Positions 6,101-12,694 of a DNA stretch of 14,005 nucleotides are shown here, piece by piece. Source of the DNA: JAQTTT01 sp964565435 (GTDB taxonomy: Archaea > Nanobdellota > Nanobdellia > Tiddalikarchaeales > Tiddalikarchaeaceae). The stretch lies in contig CAZMEY010000014.1 in NCBI GenBank assembly GCA_964565435.1, positions 1 to 14,005 on the forward strand, read 5' to 3'. A program made the position numbers and the translations under genes. Numbering within the stretch: position 1 is the stretch's first letter; each line of letters begins with the position of its first letter. Under the pieces are notes generated by a model that was not told the DNA's origin, did not search any database, and saw only the letters and a list, made by a program, of their open reading frames with translations.

Positions 6101-7726
6101 TTACATATCCATTGGTGGCATGCCTTGAGGATTAGTGGGTTTTTCCCTGCCCCTTGCTATTACATCGTCAATCCTTAAAATCATCATTGCAGCCTCTGTT
6201 GCTCCAGTGATTGCCTGGGTTTTGATTTTTAATGGCTCTATTACATTTATTGTTTCCATATTTGTTATTTTTCCAGTCAATACATTAAGCCCGTAGTTTT
6301 TGCCGTCTTTTTCAGAGTGCTTGTTTTTTAGTTCAGCCAAGACATCAAGGGAGTCAATTCCCGCGTTTTCTGCCAGAGTTCTTGGTATTACTTCCAATGC
6401 TTGCGCGAATGCTTTGACAGCAAGCTGCTCCCTTCCTGATAATGTGTTTGCGTACTTGTTTAATTGCTTTTGCAGCTCCATCTCGGCGCTTCCTCCGCCG
6501 CACACTATTCTTCCGTTGTCTTTAATGGTGCTTATTATGTCGCCGAGCGCGTCAATAACCGCTCTTTCTATCTCGTCAATGACATGTTCTGTTCCTCCGC
6601 GAAGAAGTATTGTAACGCTTTTAGGGCTTTTGCATTTTTCAACAAAAGTCATCTCTTCGCCGCCGATTTTTTTCTGCTCAACTATTCCGGCATAACCCAA
6701 ATCATTGGCTGATAATTCTTCCAATTTGTTTATTATCTTTGCGCCTGTTGCTTTGCTTAGCTTTTCCATGTCGCTTCTTTTGACCCTTCTGCTAGCGAAG
6801 ATCCCTTTTTTAGCTAATAAGTATTGTATTGAGTCGTCTATTCCTTTTTCGCAAAATATTACTGTTGCGGCAGTGCTTGACACTTTTTCAACCATTTCTT
6901 TAAGGCTTCTTTCTTCCCTTTCAATGAATGCCTGCAATTGCTCTGGGCTGGTGATTCTTATTTGGGTGTCAGTCTCTGTTTCTTTTACTTCCAATGCCAT
7001 GTCAAGCAATAATATTTTCGCGTTTTCAACCACTCTTGGCATATCTGGGTGGATTCTTTCCTTGTCAACAATTATTCCCCTTATTAACTCTGAGTCGTTG
7101 ACTTTTCCCCCTGTTTTTTTCTCAATTTTCAACGCTTCCCTGTCAATGAATATCTCTTTTCCCCTGGCTTCGGTTATGCTTCCCATTGCTTCAATAAGGG
7201 TTTTTGCGAGTGTTCCCATTGCCGCTTCTGCGCTTTTTCCTGTCATTGCAGTCATTGCTATTTTTTCAAGCATTTTTTTGTCATTCACTTCTATTTTGTC
7301 GGCAATCAGTTCAAGTATTTCTTGCGCTTTGGTCATGGCTAATTTGTAGCCGTTCACAATAACTGTTGGGTGGATGTTTTTTTCCAATAACTGCTCTGCC
7401 TGCTTTAATAGTTCCCCTGCCAAGATTACTGCAGTGGTTGTTCCGTCGCCAACCTCTTGGTCTTGGGTTTTTGCGACTTCAACAAGCATTTTGGCTGCTG
7501 GGTGCGCTATCTGCATCTCTTCTAGGATTGTCACTCCATCGTTTGTAATAATAATGTCCCCTAAGCTGTCAACAAGCATTTTGTCCATTCCTTTAGGTCC
7601 AAGAGTTGTCCTGACTGTTTCGCCTACTGCTATTCCTGCTGCAATATTGTTTCTTTGCGCTGTTTTTCCGTAGCTCCTCACAGAGTCTTCCGGCATTATA
7701 TATATTGGTTGCATATCATTTGCCAT
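6101..7726 (-). CDS. Thermosome subunit (group II chaperonin)
   Basis: This 541-residue subunit belongs to the ATP-driven, double-ring archaeal chaperonin that folds cytosolic proteins. Diagnostic motifs are TLGPKGMDKML (41-51), TNDGVTIL (61-68), the nucleotide-binding GDGTTT (93-98), DALGD near 392-396 carrying the catalytic aspartate, and CGGGSAEMEL (409-418). Length is normal. The C-terminal tail is short (NPQGMPPMDM) compared with the Gly/Met repeats of many chaperonins. The ATG at 7724-7726 is supported by a purine-rich Shine-Dalgarno stretch on the minus strand 11-17 nt upstream. The gene begins 30 bp after the fibrillarin stop, so it is probably read from the nop5 promoter. Only one subunit gene is seen here; others may lie elsewhere. 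Confidence 0.98.
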   Translation of the reverse strand: MANDMQPIYIMPEDSVRSYGKTAQRNNIAAGIAVGETVRTTLGPKGMDKMLVDSLGDIIITNDGVTILEEMQIAHPAAKMLVEVAKTQDQEVGDGTTTAVILAGELLKQAEQLLEKNIHPTVIVNGYKLAMTKAQEILELIADKIEVNDKKMLEKIAMTAMTGKSAEAAMGTLAKTLIEAMGSITEARGKEIFIDREALKIEKKTGGKVNDSELIRGIIVDKERIHPDMPRVVENAKILLLDMALEVKETETDTQIRITSPEQLQAFIEREERSLKEMVEKVSSTAATVIFCEKGIDDSIQYLLAKKGIFASRRVKRSDMEKLSKATGAKIINKLEELSANDLGYAGIVEQKKIGGEEMTFVEKCKSPKSVTILLRGGTEHVIDEIERAVIDALGDIISTIKDNGRIVCGGGSAEMELQKQLNKYANTLSGREQLAVKAFAQALEVIPRTLAENAGIDSLDVLAELKNKHSEKDGKNYGLNVLTGKITNMETINVIEPLKIKTQAITGATEAAMMILRIDDVIARGREKPTNPQGMPPMDM

Positions 7727-7737
7727 ATTTTTTTCAT

Positions 7738-7744
7738 CTCCCCC
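7738..7744 (-). promoter_or_regulatory. Shine-Dalgarno site of the thermosome gene
   Basis: Minus-strand GGGGGAG lies 11-17 nt upstream of the thermosome ATG in the 30-bp gap after fibrillarin. An SD site fits an internal operon gene rather than a leaderless one. Confidence 0.5.
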
Positions 7745-7756
7745 TTTATTATTTTT

Positions 7757-8401
7757 TTATTTTAGCATTACTGCAAAAAATGTGTGGTCTTTTTCAAAAG
7801 GCGCAAGCACCCTTTCATCTATTATATTAAACCTTTGCTTTAATTGGTTTCTTACCATTTCAAATATTTTTACTGGATGTGCTGTCACGTCAATGCTTCT
7901 TGATTTGACTGATAAGTAGCCGATTCCGTTTTTCTTTAAGAATTTGTCGCAATTCTTTATGAATATCCTGACTTGGTCTTTTTGGGCAATGTCTTGGAAT
8001 ACTATGTCGCATTTTGGGACAAATGAGTATTCTTCAATCTTGTTGGCGTCAGCAAGTATTGGGTAAAGGTTTTTCCTCTCTTTGGACAATTCAACAAATT
8101 TGTAAAAAATCCTTGGCGCCAAATCAACACCGAAAATCATTCCGTCAGTGACGATGTCGCTTAAATGGCTGCAGGTTGTTCCGCTGCTAGCTCCCAAGTA
8201 TAGCACTATTGAATCGTTTTTGAAAGCAAAAGTTCTGAGATTTTTATAGACTGCTGCGCCTAATTTGCTTCTTTTGCCAACCCATTCCCTGTATTCGCCG
8301 AATAATTTCTCTCCGTAAACGCTCCTGTTAGGGGATACTAGGCTTTTAGTGTAATAAGTTTCCCCTTCCTTATATATCCCGAAATAGTTTGTTTTTTTCA
8401 T
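7757..8401 (-). CDS. flpA: Fibrillarin-like rRNA/tRNA 2'-O-methyltransferase
   Basis: The catalytic subunit of archaeal C/D-box RNPs transfers a methyl group from S-adenosylmethionine to ribose 2'-OH at sites chosen by guide RNA. In this 214-residue protein the family signature is intact: the SAM-binding strand-loop VLYLGASSGTT (66-76), VDLAPR (92-97) at the end of the second strand, LADAN (116-120), FQDIAQKDQ (135-143, like the family DVAQPxQ), VKSRSIDVT (165-173) and the C-terminal EKDHTFFAVML (203-213). Length is close to that of archaeal homologues. The start overlaps the nop5 stop in an ATGA, so the two are translationally coupled, as expected for partners made together. Confidence 0.97.
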   Translation of the reverse strand: MKKTNYFGIYKEGETYYTKSLVSPNRSVYGEKLFGEYREWVGKRSKLGAAVYKNLRTFAFKNDSIVLYLGASSGTTCSHLSDIVTDGMIFGVDLAPRIFYKFVELSKERKNLYPILADANKIEEYSFVPKCDIVFQDIAQKDQVRIFIKNCDKFLKKNGIGYLSVKSRSIDVTAHPVKIFEMVRNQLKQRFNIIDERVLAPFEKDHTFFAVMLK

Positions 8402-9327
8402 TTTTTTAGTCCCCCTATTTTTTTATTTAAGTCATCAATCAGTTCTTGGCTAATGTCTTTGCCTTTAAAATAATCCATTTTTACAGCTATTGCAATCTTA
8501 CTCGCCAAGGCTCTTGCAATCTTTCCCCTGTGATTTAGGGGCGCTGAGCTTACATAAGTGGTGTTGAATATGATTCCATGCTTTGGCGGCTTTGCCTTGC
8601 TTCTCAAATGCCTGAACAATGCTTTTTCTGCTCCCAATACTTGGATTGTTGAGCTTGGCATGAGCATTAATCTTTTCATGCTTCCTGCTGCCGCCAAAAG
8701 CTTTGCTGCAATTATTTCGCCTGCGAGAGCGCTCGTGTTTTTCATTAATTCCTTAGCCATCTCCTTAATCCTTGTTTCAAAAACAATTTTTTGCGCAATC
8801 AATGCATTCATTAAGACTATTGATGAATCAAGTATTTCCAAATCATTTTGGCTTAAATCAAAGCCCATTGATTCCTCGGAGATTCCGAAAAGCTTTGCGA
8901 GGTCTTTTCTTTTAAGCGATTTGATTTTTGAAAAATCCTCCAATTTCTCGGCTTTTAAGCTTGCTTCAGGGTAATATATTGTCAAATGCTCTGAAGCCCT
9001 TTCAAAATAAGAATTGGTTATTTCATCAAGGATGTCTATATAGCTTACATATATCCCTATCAAATCCTGCTCATTTATGCCTGCCTTGACTTTTTTAATA
9101 GAATCTTTCAGGCATTTTTCTTTTATTTTTGATTTAAAATCTTCAATTGATTTATATTTTGAAGGGATTAATTCATTAATATTATATATTTTTATATTTG
9201 CGTCAGATGATGATAGCTCAAAATTTGCAAAATTTTCACTTGATTTTTTAGCCTCGTTTTGCTTTCTAAAGTCATGCTTTTTTACTGCTTCAAAATTAGT
9301 CTTATTAGCCTTCTTTTTTACCTTCAT
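8398..9327 (-). CDS. Nop5/Nop56-like C/D-box RNP scaffold protein
   Basis: The scaffold subunit bridges guide RNA, L7Ae and fibrillarin. The chosen start (ATG at 9325-9327) gives 309 residues. The C-terminal Nop domain is unmistakable: NTSALAGEIIAAKLL (197-211), AGSMKRL (214-220), GAEKALFRHL (232-241), PPKHGIIF (247-254) and RGKIARALA (267-275). The middle, about 80-190, is the long helical coiled coil used for dimerisation. The N-terminal 40 residues are very basic and look disordered. An upstream in-frame ATG (9352-9354) would add MALIYIILI, a hydrophobic tag odd for this family. It also falls inside the likely TATA box, so I prefer the later start. The gene leads the nop5-fibrillarin-thermosome operon. 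Confidence 0.95.
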   Translation of the reverse strand: MKVKKKANKTNFEAVKKHDFRKQNEAKKSSENFANFELSSSDANIKIYNINELIPSKYKSIEDFKSKIKEKCLKDSIKKVKAGINEQDLIGIYVSYIDILDEITNSYFERASEHLTIYYPEASLKAEKLEDFSKIKSLKRKDLAKLFGISEESMGFDLSQNDLEILDSSIVLMNALIAQKIVFETRIKEMAKELMKNTSALAGEIIAAKLLAAAGSMKRLMLMPSSTIQVLGAEKALFRHLRSKAKPPKHGIIFNTTYVSSAPLNHRGKIARALASKIAIAVKMDYFKGKDISQELIDDLNKKIGGLKK

Positions 9328-9353
9328 AATGAGTATAATATAAATTAAAGCCA

Positions 9354-9362
9354 TTTTAAAAA
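9354..9362 (-). promoter_or_regulatory. TATA box of the nop5 operon
   Basis: Minus-strand TTTTTAAAA lies 27-35 nt upstream of the ATG at 9327, preceded by an AAAAAC purine-rich BRE-like stretch. Its position argues for the shorter nop5 start. Confidence 0.5.
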
Positions 9363-9396
9363 GTTTTTATGCACCCCTTTTTGGCAATTGGAAAGA

Positions 9397-9404
9397 TTTA
9401 AAAA
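9397..9404 (+). promoter_or_regulatory. TATA box of the rpoL operon
   Basis: TTTAAAAA begins 31 nt before the ATG at 9428 and is preceded by GAAAGA, a BRE-like purine stretch. It is about 35 bp from the divergent nop5 TATA box, so two housekeeping operons share one compact bidirectional promoter region. Confidence 0.55.
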
Positions 9405-9427
9405 ACGCTTTTAGCTAATTATTGGTT

Positions 9428-9682
9428 ATGAATTTAGAGATTGTTAATAATGAAAAAGGCTTTATTGAGCTTAAATTTGACGGGGATGCCCACAGCTTTT
9501 TAAACATGGTTAAAAGAAAGCTTGTTGATAACAAGGATGTTTCCTTTGTCGGATACACAAAGCCTCACCCATTAATGGAAGAGAGCATTTTTGTTTTAAG
9601 GTCTGAAAAGGCTGACCCTAAAAAGCTTTTCAAAGCAGCAGTTGATGAATTAATCGCTGAATTGAAAGATTTAAGCTTATGA
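9428..9682 (+). CDS. rpoL: DNA-directed RNA polymerase subunit L (Rpo11/Rpb11)
   Basis: This small subunit pairs with Rpo3 (RpoD) to form the assembly platform of archaeal RNA polymerase, like the bacterial alpha dimer. The 84-residue product carries the family core: DGDAHSFLNMVKRKLVDNKDV (about 18-38) corresponds to the GExHTFxNxLR region, then YTKPHPLMEESIFVLR (41-56), then a C-terminal dimerisation helix rich in Ala, Glu and Leu. The ATG at 9428 matches the family N-terminus and the TATA spacing; a TTG two codons upstream is less likely. The stop overlaps the signal peptidase start by 4 bp (ATGA), coupling the two. Confidence 0.95.
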   Translation: MNLEIVNNEKGFIELKFDGDAHSFLNMVKRKLVDNKDVSFVGYTKPHPLMEESIFVLRSEKADPKKLFKAAVDELIAELKDLSL

Positions 9683-10203
9683 ATATCAAAAAAGCGCTAA
9701 AAAGTTTTTGGAAGTTTTACTGGCAGGATGAAAGCCTTGCCAGCTACGCATTTTTTATTATCTTCACTTATTTGGCTTTCACTTACGCAATCTATCCCTC
9801 ATTTCTTTATCTTACAGGGCTTTCGGACATATTGGCAATTATGACTCCAAGCATGGAGCATTCAGGAAACGAGGATGCCTATTTTTTTGATTATTATGAA
9901 AGCTTAGGGTATAATGCCAGTGATTTTCCTTTCAATAAAGGGCTTAATATCGGCGATGTGATAATAGTCAAAAAATATGCCCATTATTCAATAGGGGATG
10001 TAATTGTTTTCAAAAGCCCGTTTTACGCCAACAAGCTTGTTCATAGGGTTGCCCAAACCGACTCTTTAAGGACTAAAGGAGACAACAATGAAGAAAGCTA
10101 CATCTTTGACACTGTAATCTCAGAGGTTTACGGAAAAGTCATTTTCAAAGTGCCTTTCATAGGGTATCCTAGATATTTATTTTACAAAATAACTGGACTA
10201 TAA
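9679..10203 (+). CDS. Signal peptidase I, ER/archaeal type (S26B)
   Basis: A membrane protease that removes Sec signal peptides on the outer face of the membrane. The 174-residue protein has one N-terminal membrane helix (about 22-46). The catalytic serine is in the motif MTPSME (Ser58), the histidine in LVHRVAQT (His122), which replaces the lysine of bacterial enzymes, and the aspartate in TKGDNNEES (Asp135). IGDVIVFKSP (105-114) is the other conserved box. A hydrophobic stretch near the C-terminus (about 155-170) may touch the membrane. It overlaps rpoL by 4 bp. The class III pilin peptides encoded at 2464-3855 need a different peptidase, so this enzyme does not process them. Confidence 0.95.
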   Translation: MNIKKALKSFWKFYWQDESLASYAFFIIFTYLAFTYAIYPSFLYLTGLSDILAIMTPSMEHSGNEDAYFFDYYESLGYNASDFPFNKGLNIGDVIIVKKYAHYSIGDVIVFKSPFYANKLVHRVAQTDSLRTKGDNNEESYIFDTVISEVYGKVIFKVPFIGYPRYLFYKITGL

Positions 10204-10209
10204 GAAAGC

Positions 10210-10217
10210 TTTAAAAA
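10210..10217 (+). promoter_or_regulatory. TATA box of the ZIP transporter gene
   Basis: TTTAAAAA preceded by GAAAGC, beginning about 34 nt before the ATG at 10244. It closely resembles the rpoL promoter core and overlaps the space just after the signal peptidase stop. Confidence 0.45.
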
Positions 10218-10243
10218 AACCCTGAATCATTATTATTTAAAAA

Positions 10244-10987
10244 ATGAGCACATGGATTTACCCTATTTTAAGCGTTTTTGCAATAAGCTTGGCATCCCTT
10301 ATAGGTGCTGTTACAATAGCAATCAATAAAGAAAGGCTTAAAACAATATTAATTTATTTCATAAGTTTTAGCGCAGGAGCCCTTATTGGCGACGCATTCT
10401 TTCATATAATCCCAGAGATATCAGAAAATGGATTGGGATTCATGGCATCTTCAATAATAATTTCAGGAATAATCTGCTCATTCTTAATAGAAAAAATAAT
10501 CAAATGGAGGCATTGCCACTTACCCATAACAAAAAGCCATGTCCACTCCTTTGCTTACATGAATATAATAGGGGATTCAGTACATAATTTTATTGACGGA
10601 TTAATAATAGGCGCAAGCTTCCTTATCAGCCCAACAGTGGGATTTGCTTCATCAATTGCAATATTATTCCACGAAATACCCCAAGAGATAGGGGATTTTG
10701 GAGTATTAATCCACGGCGGGTTTAAAACCAAAAAAGCCCTTTTATACAACTTCCTCACAGCATTGTTTGCAATAATAGGCACAATAATCTCCCTAATAAT
10801 AGGAGGATTCACTGAAAACCTAACAGTATTCTTAATGCCTTTTGCTGCAGGAAATTTCATATACATAGCATGCAGCGACTTAATACCCGAACTTCACAAG
10901 GACTGCTCAAGCAAAAAAACAATAATGCAATCAATAGTATTCATATTAGGAGTTGCAATAATAGCATCCCTAATCCTTCTTGAATAA
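10244..10987 (+). CDS. ZIP-family divalent metal transporter
   Basis: A 247-residue integral membrane protein, very likely importing zinc or a related divalent cation. Hydrophobic segments near 4-26, 34-56, 65-86, 107-130, 133-157, 165-187, 192-213 and 226-246 fit the eight-helix ZIP fold. The metal-site motifs are intact: HNFIDGL at 114-120 in helix 4 and HEIPQEIGD at 143-151 in helix 5, with further candidates at FFHIIPE (52-58) and SDLIPELH (211-218). The helix 3-4 loop has a small His/Cys cluster (HCH at 90-92; His99, His101), shorter than the His-rich loops of many eukaryotic ZIPs. It stands as its own transcription unit; neighbours say nothing about the metal. Confidence 0.93.
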   Translation: MSTWIYPILSVFAISLASLIGAVTIAINKERLKTILIYFISFSAGALIGDAFFHIIPEISENGLGFMASSIIISGIICSFLIEKIIKWRHCHLPITKSHVHSFAYMNIIGDSVHNFIDGLIIGASFLISPTVGFASSIAILFHEIPQEIGDFGVLIHGGFKTKKALLYNFLTALFAIIGTIISLIIGGFTENLTVFLMPFAAGNFIYIACSDLIPELHKDCSSKKTIMQSIVFILGVAIIASLILLE

Positions 10988-10989
10988 GA

Positions 10990-10996
10990 TTTATAA
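10990..10996 (+). promoter_or_regulatory. TATA box of the small membrane protein gene
   Basis: TTTATAA, 25-31 nt upstream of the ATG at 11021 and directly after the ZIP stop codon. It predicts a leaderless transcript. Confidence 0.5.
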
Positions 10997-11020
10997 CCTA
11001 ACAGCTAATCAATAAAATGC

Positions 11021-11284
11021 ATGGCAAAAAATTTCAAAGAATTAAGCAAGATTAGCCAAAGAAGCTTTTACGCAACCCTTGTCTGCTTCATGACATGCCT
11101 AATCAGCCTAATATACTATTTTGCCTACGCAAAAAACCCCTTGACACTTGTTGCATTAATGCCAATAATCTTTTGGATAGCCTACGACGGCAACGAGCAT
11201 GAACAAGCAGCAAAAGGATTCTGGTACTGGGTAATCATATTAATCCTAACAAGCATAATAGCCATGGTTTACCCTCTATTCTAA
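11021..11284 (+). CDS. Small three-helix membrane protein of unknown function
   Basis: An 87-residue protein with a basic N-terminal head (residues 1-15) and three hydrophobic segments at about 17-37, 41-54 and 66-86. A short polar loop (YDGNEHEQAAKG, 55-66) lies between helices 2 and 3. The positive head suggests a cytoplasmic N-terminus. I do not recognise the family. It has its own TATA box, so it need not be linked to the ZIP gene before it or the SSB gene after it. Confidence 0.7.
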   Translation: MAKNFKELSKISQRSFYATLVCFMTCLISLIYYFAYAKNPLTLVALMPIIFWIAYDGNEHEQAAKGFWYWVIILILTSIIAMVYPLF

Positions 11285-11322
11285 ATATTAAAGGAATACG
11301 GGAATCGTGCTATCATACCTTC

Positions 11323-11331
11323 TTTAAAATA
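11323..11331 (+). promoter_or_regulatory. TATA box of the SSB gene
   Basis: TTTAAAATA begins 30 nt before the ATG at 11353 but only 12 nt before the in-frame ATG at 11335. An archaeal start site about 25 nt downstream of the box would lie after the earlier ATG, so the later one is the likely start. Confidence 0.55.
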
Positions 11332-11352
11332 AAAATGCCTACAATTATTTTT

Positions 11353-11640
11353 ATGATTTCAAAACTTGTACCAGGAATGACTAATGTTCAGCTATTGGCC
11401 AGAGTAATCTCAAAGGACGCGCCAAGAACTGTCAACACCAAATACGGCTCAACCAAAGTATGCGATGCCCTCCTAAAAGATGAAACAGGGCAAATCGGAT
11501 TAACGCTTTGGTCTGACCAAATAGGAAAAATCAAGGAAGGCGATGATGTAATCATCAAAGGAGCCTACACTTCAGAATGGCAGGGAGAAGTGAAGCTAAA
11601 CCTTCCCAAAAAATCCGAAATATTAAAAAAAGAAGAATAA
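11353..11640 (+). CDS. Single OB-fold ssDNA-binding protein (crenarchaeal SSB/RPA-like)
   Basis: A 95-residue single OB fold resembling the DNA-binding domain of Sulfolobus SSB. It protects single-stranded DNA in replication and repair. The shared pattern is SKLVPGMTNVQLLARVI (3-19), a basic loop with TKYGSTKV, then LLKDETGQIGLTLW (about 40-53), KEGDDVIIKGAYTSEWQGEVKL (about 61-82) and a closing NLPKKSEI strand. Trp53 and Trp76 match the aromatic stacking positions of such domains. The long flexible C-terminal tail of Sulfolobus SSB is absent; the protein ends in KKEE. Starting at 11353 matches the family N-terminus and the TATA spacing; the ATG at 11335 would add a hydrophobic MPTIIF. Confidence 0.85.
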   Translation: MISKLVPGMTNVQLLARVISKDAPRTVNTKYGSTKVCDALLKDETGQIGLTLWSDQIGKIKEGDDVIIKGAYTSEWQGEVKLNLPKKSEILKKEE

Positions 11641-11660
11641 GCACCGCACACCCCGCTTAT

Positions 11661-11680
11661 TCTTTTTTTATTTTTATTAT
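11661..11680 (+). terminator. Oligo-T terminator after the SSB gene
   Basis: Two T-runs (seven and five T) begin 22 nt after the SSB stop, without a GC-rich stem. This is typical of archaeal U-rich termination. Confidence 0.5.
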
Positions 11681-11701
11681 ATATATTAAATCTTAATATA
11701 T
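11681..11701. repeat. 9-bp perfect inverted repeat with 3-nt loop
   Basis: ATATATTAA and TTAATATAT flank the loop ATC in the 123-bp gap between SSB and the next gene. It is all A/T, so it may be chance, but it follows directly on the oligo-T terminator. Confidence 0.4.
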
Positions 11702-11730
11702 CTTAAAACAATTATCCCATCACACCTTTA

Positions 11731-11740
11731 TTTTTAAAAC
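11731..11740 (+). promoter_or_regulatory. TATA box of the 75-aa gene
   Basis: TTTTTAAAAC, 24-33 nt upstream of the ATG at 11764. It predicts a leaderless transcript and supports the reality of this short gene. Confidence 0.45.
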
Positions 11741-11763
11741 TAAAAAACCTTATTAAAAAAATA

Positions 11764-11991
11764 ATGAAAGAATTCATAAAAATCATTGAAGAAAATGAAA
11801 ATCTCAGCAATCTGGAAAAAGAGCTGGCAAAATTAACAGGATGGGAAACAATCAAAGAATGCCGGGAAAAATTGATAAAAAGCCATGATTTCTGCCTAAA
11901 AACAAATGATTATTCGGTTTTTCTCTCTGATTACGAGACTGAATTATTTAGGAACATAAGGCATTACAGATTCATAAAAAAAAATTATTGA
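11764..11991 (+). CDS. Small hypothetical protein, 75 residues
   Basis: A short, highly charged and mostly helical protein. It is acidic in the first third (KEFIKIIEENENLSNLEKEL) and basic at the C-terminus (RNIRHYRFIKKNY). No membrane helix, signal or known motif is recognised. It has two cysteines, Cys34 and Cys44. Support comes from the TATA box at the leaderless distance and from normal amino acid content. It ends inside the 3' end of the glycosylase gene on the other strand, with a 7-bp overlap. Confidence 0.6.
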   Translation: MKEFIKIIEENENLSNLEKELAKLTGWETIKECREKLIKSHDFCLKTNDYSVFLSDYETELFRNIRHYRFIKKNY

Positions 11992-12653
11992 AGCAAAAAA
12001 TCATGCTCCGAATTTTTCTTGACATAATGCCTCTTTGCATGCTCAACCAATAACGCATGGTATTCCTGGAATATTTTATAATCCTTTGGAAGATTATCTT
12101 CAAACAATTTTTTCAAAAAATCATAGCCAATATTATCAGATAATTCTAAATTTTTGGCAATCCTTTTCGTGTAGGCATCAATCACGAATGACGGCTCATT
12201 ATAAGCATACAATAAGATGGAATCAGCAGTCTCTTTCCCTATGCCTTTCACTTTCAGCAACTCATTTCGCGAAGGAATCTTCCCATTCATATTGATATAA
12301 AACTCTGAGAAATTGCGCAAATACCCTGATTTAATATTAAAATACCCGCTCGGCTTAATGCAATCCCCGACTAATTGCGGATTATCAATTATGCTTGCAG
12401 CGCAAAGCAAATTATTTTTTTTCAGGTTAATCAATGATTTTTCAACATTCTGCCAATTGGTGTTTTGGGTTAATATTGCCCCAACGCATATCTCAAACCT
12501 TTCAGAATCATTATGCGGAAAAGAATAATCATTCGGATGATAACCCTTAATGCTTCCTGTTTTTGTGGGATTAACACCTTCATGCCCTGTCAATGGCCAC
12601 CATCCCTGGAAACCGTAAGCTTTGAGCAATTCGCCGTATATTTTTAGAATCAT
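11985..12653 (-). CDS. HhH-GPD DNA glycosylase, MagIII-like (endonuclease III superfamily without Fe-S cluster)
   Basis: A 222-residue base-excision repair enzyme that probably removes alkylated bases such as 3-methyladenine. The helix-hairpin-helix is LLKVKGIGKETADSILL (132-148), and the catalytic aspartate is Asp159 in FVIDAYTKRI. The MagIII subgroup marks, as I recall them from Helicobacter, are all present: WWP (18-20), FEICVGAILTQNTNWQNVEKSL (53-74) and CIKPSGYFNIKSGYL (98-112). The C-terminus lacks the four cysteines that bind the [4Fe-4S] cluster in Nth/MutY, as in MagIII. About 25 extra residues (23-48) lie between WWP and the first helix. It lies 36 bp after the 123-aa gene, with a hairpin plus U-tract between them. 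The exact substrate is inferred from resemblance. Confidence 0.87.
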   Translation of the reverse strand: MILKIYGELLKAYGFQGWWPLTGHEGVNPTKTGSIKGYHPNDYSFPHNDSERFEICVGAILTQNTNWQNVEKSLINLKKNNLLCAASIIDNPQLVGDCIKPSGYFNIKSGYLRNFSEFYINMNGKIPSRNELLKVKGIGKETADSILLYAYNEPSFVIDAYTKRIAKNLELSDNIGYDFLKKLFEDNLPKDYKIFQEYHALLVEHAKRHYVKKNSEHDFLLQ

Positions 12654-12660
12654 AAAAAAT

Positions 12661-12694
12661 AATAAAAAAAATAATCTTAATAAATAAGATTATT
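12661..12694 (-). terminator. Stem-loop plus U-tract between the 123-aa gene and the glycosylase gene
   Basis: A perfect 10-bp inverted repeat (12670-12679 and 12685-12694) with a 5-nt loop overlaps the TAA of the 123-aa gene. Read on the minus strand it is followed by a T-rich tract (TTTTTTATT) leading to the glycosylase ATG. This has the shape of a bacterial intrinsic terminator but with an A/T-rich stem. It may end or attenuate readthrough. Confidence 0.45.

Noticed and set aside
6705..7349. Long plus-strand open frame (214 codons) inside the thermosome gene
   Set aside because: It is antisense to a strongly conserved gene, has no promoter or SD site, and its Ser/Ile/Phe-rich composition is that of a shadow frame.
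9200..9215. C-box-like ATGATGA sequence near the fibrillarin/Nop5 genes, considered as a C/D guide RNA
   Set aside because: It lies within the nop5 coding region and I could not find matching D, C' and D' boxes at proper spacing; similar strings occur in other coding regions.
9325..9354. Longer nop5 product starting at the ATG at 9352-9354
   Set aside because: It adds a hydrophobic MALIYIILI unlike the family, and its ATG overlaps the best TATA box.
9679..10203. Signal peptidase as the processing enzyme for the pilins at 2464-3855
   Set aside because: It is a Ser-His-Asp Sec-type peptidase; class III prepilin signals are cut by aspartate peptidases of the FlaK/PibD family, which is not in the window.
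11335..11352. Longer SSB product starting at the ATG at 11335
   Set aside because: That ATG is only 4 nt after the TATA box, too close to be transcribed, and the added residues do not match the family N-terminus.
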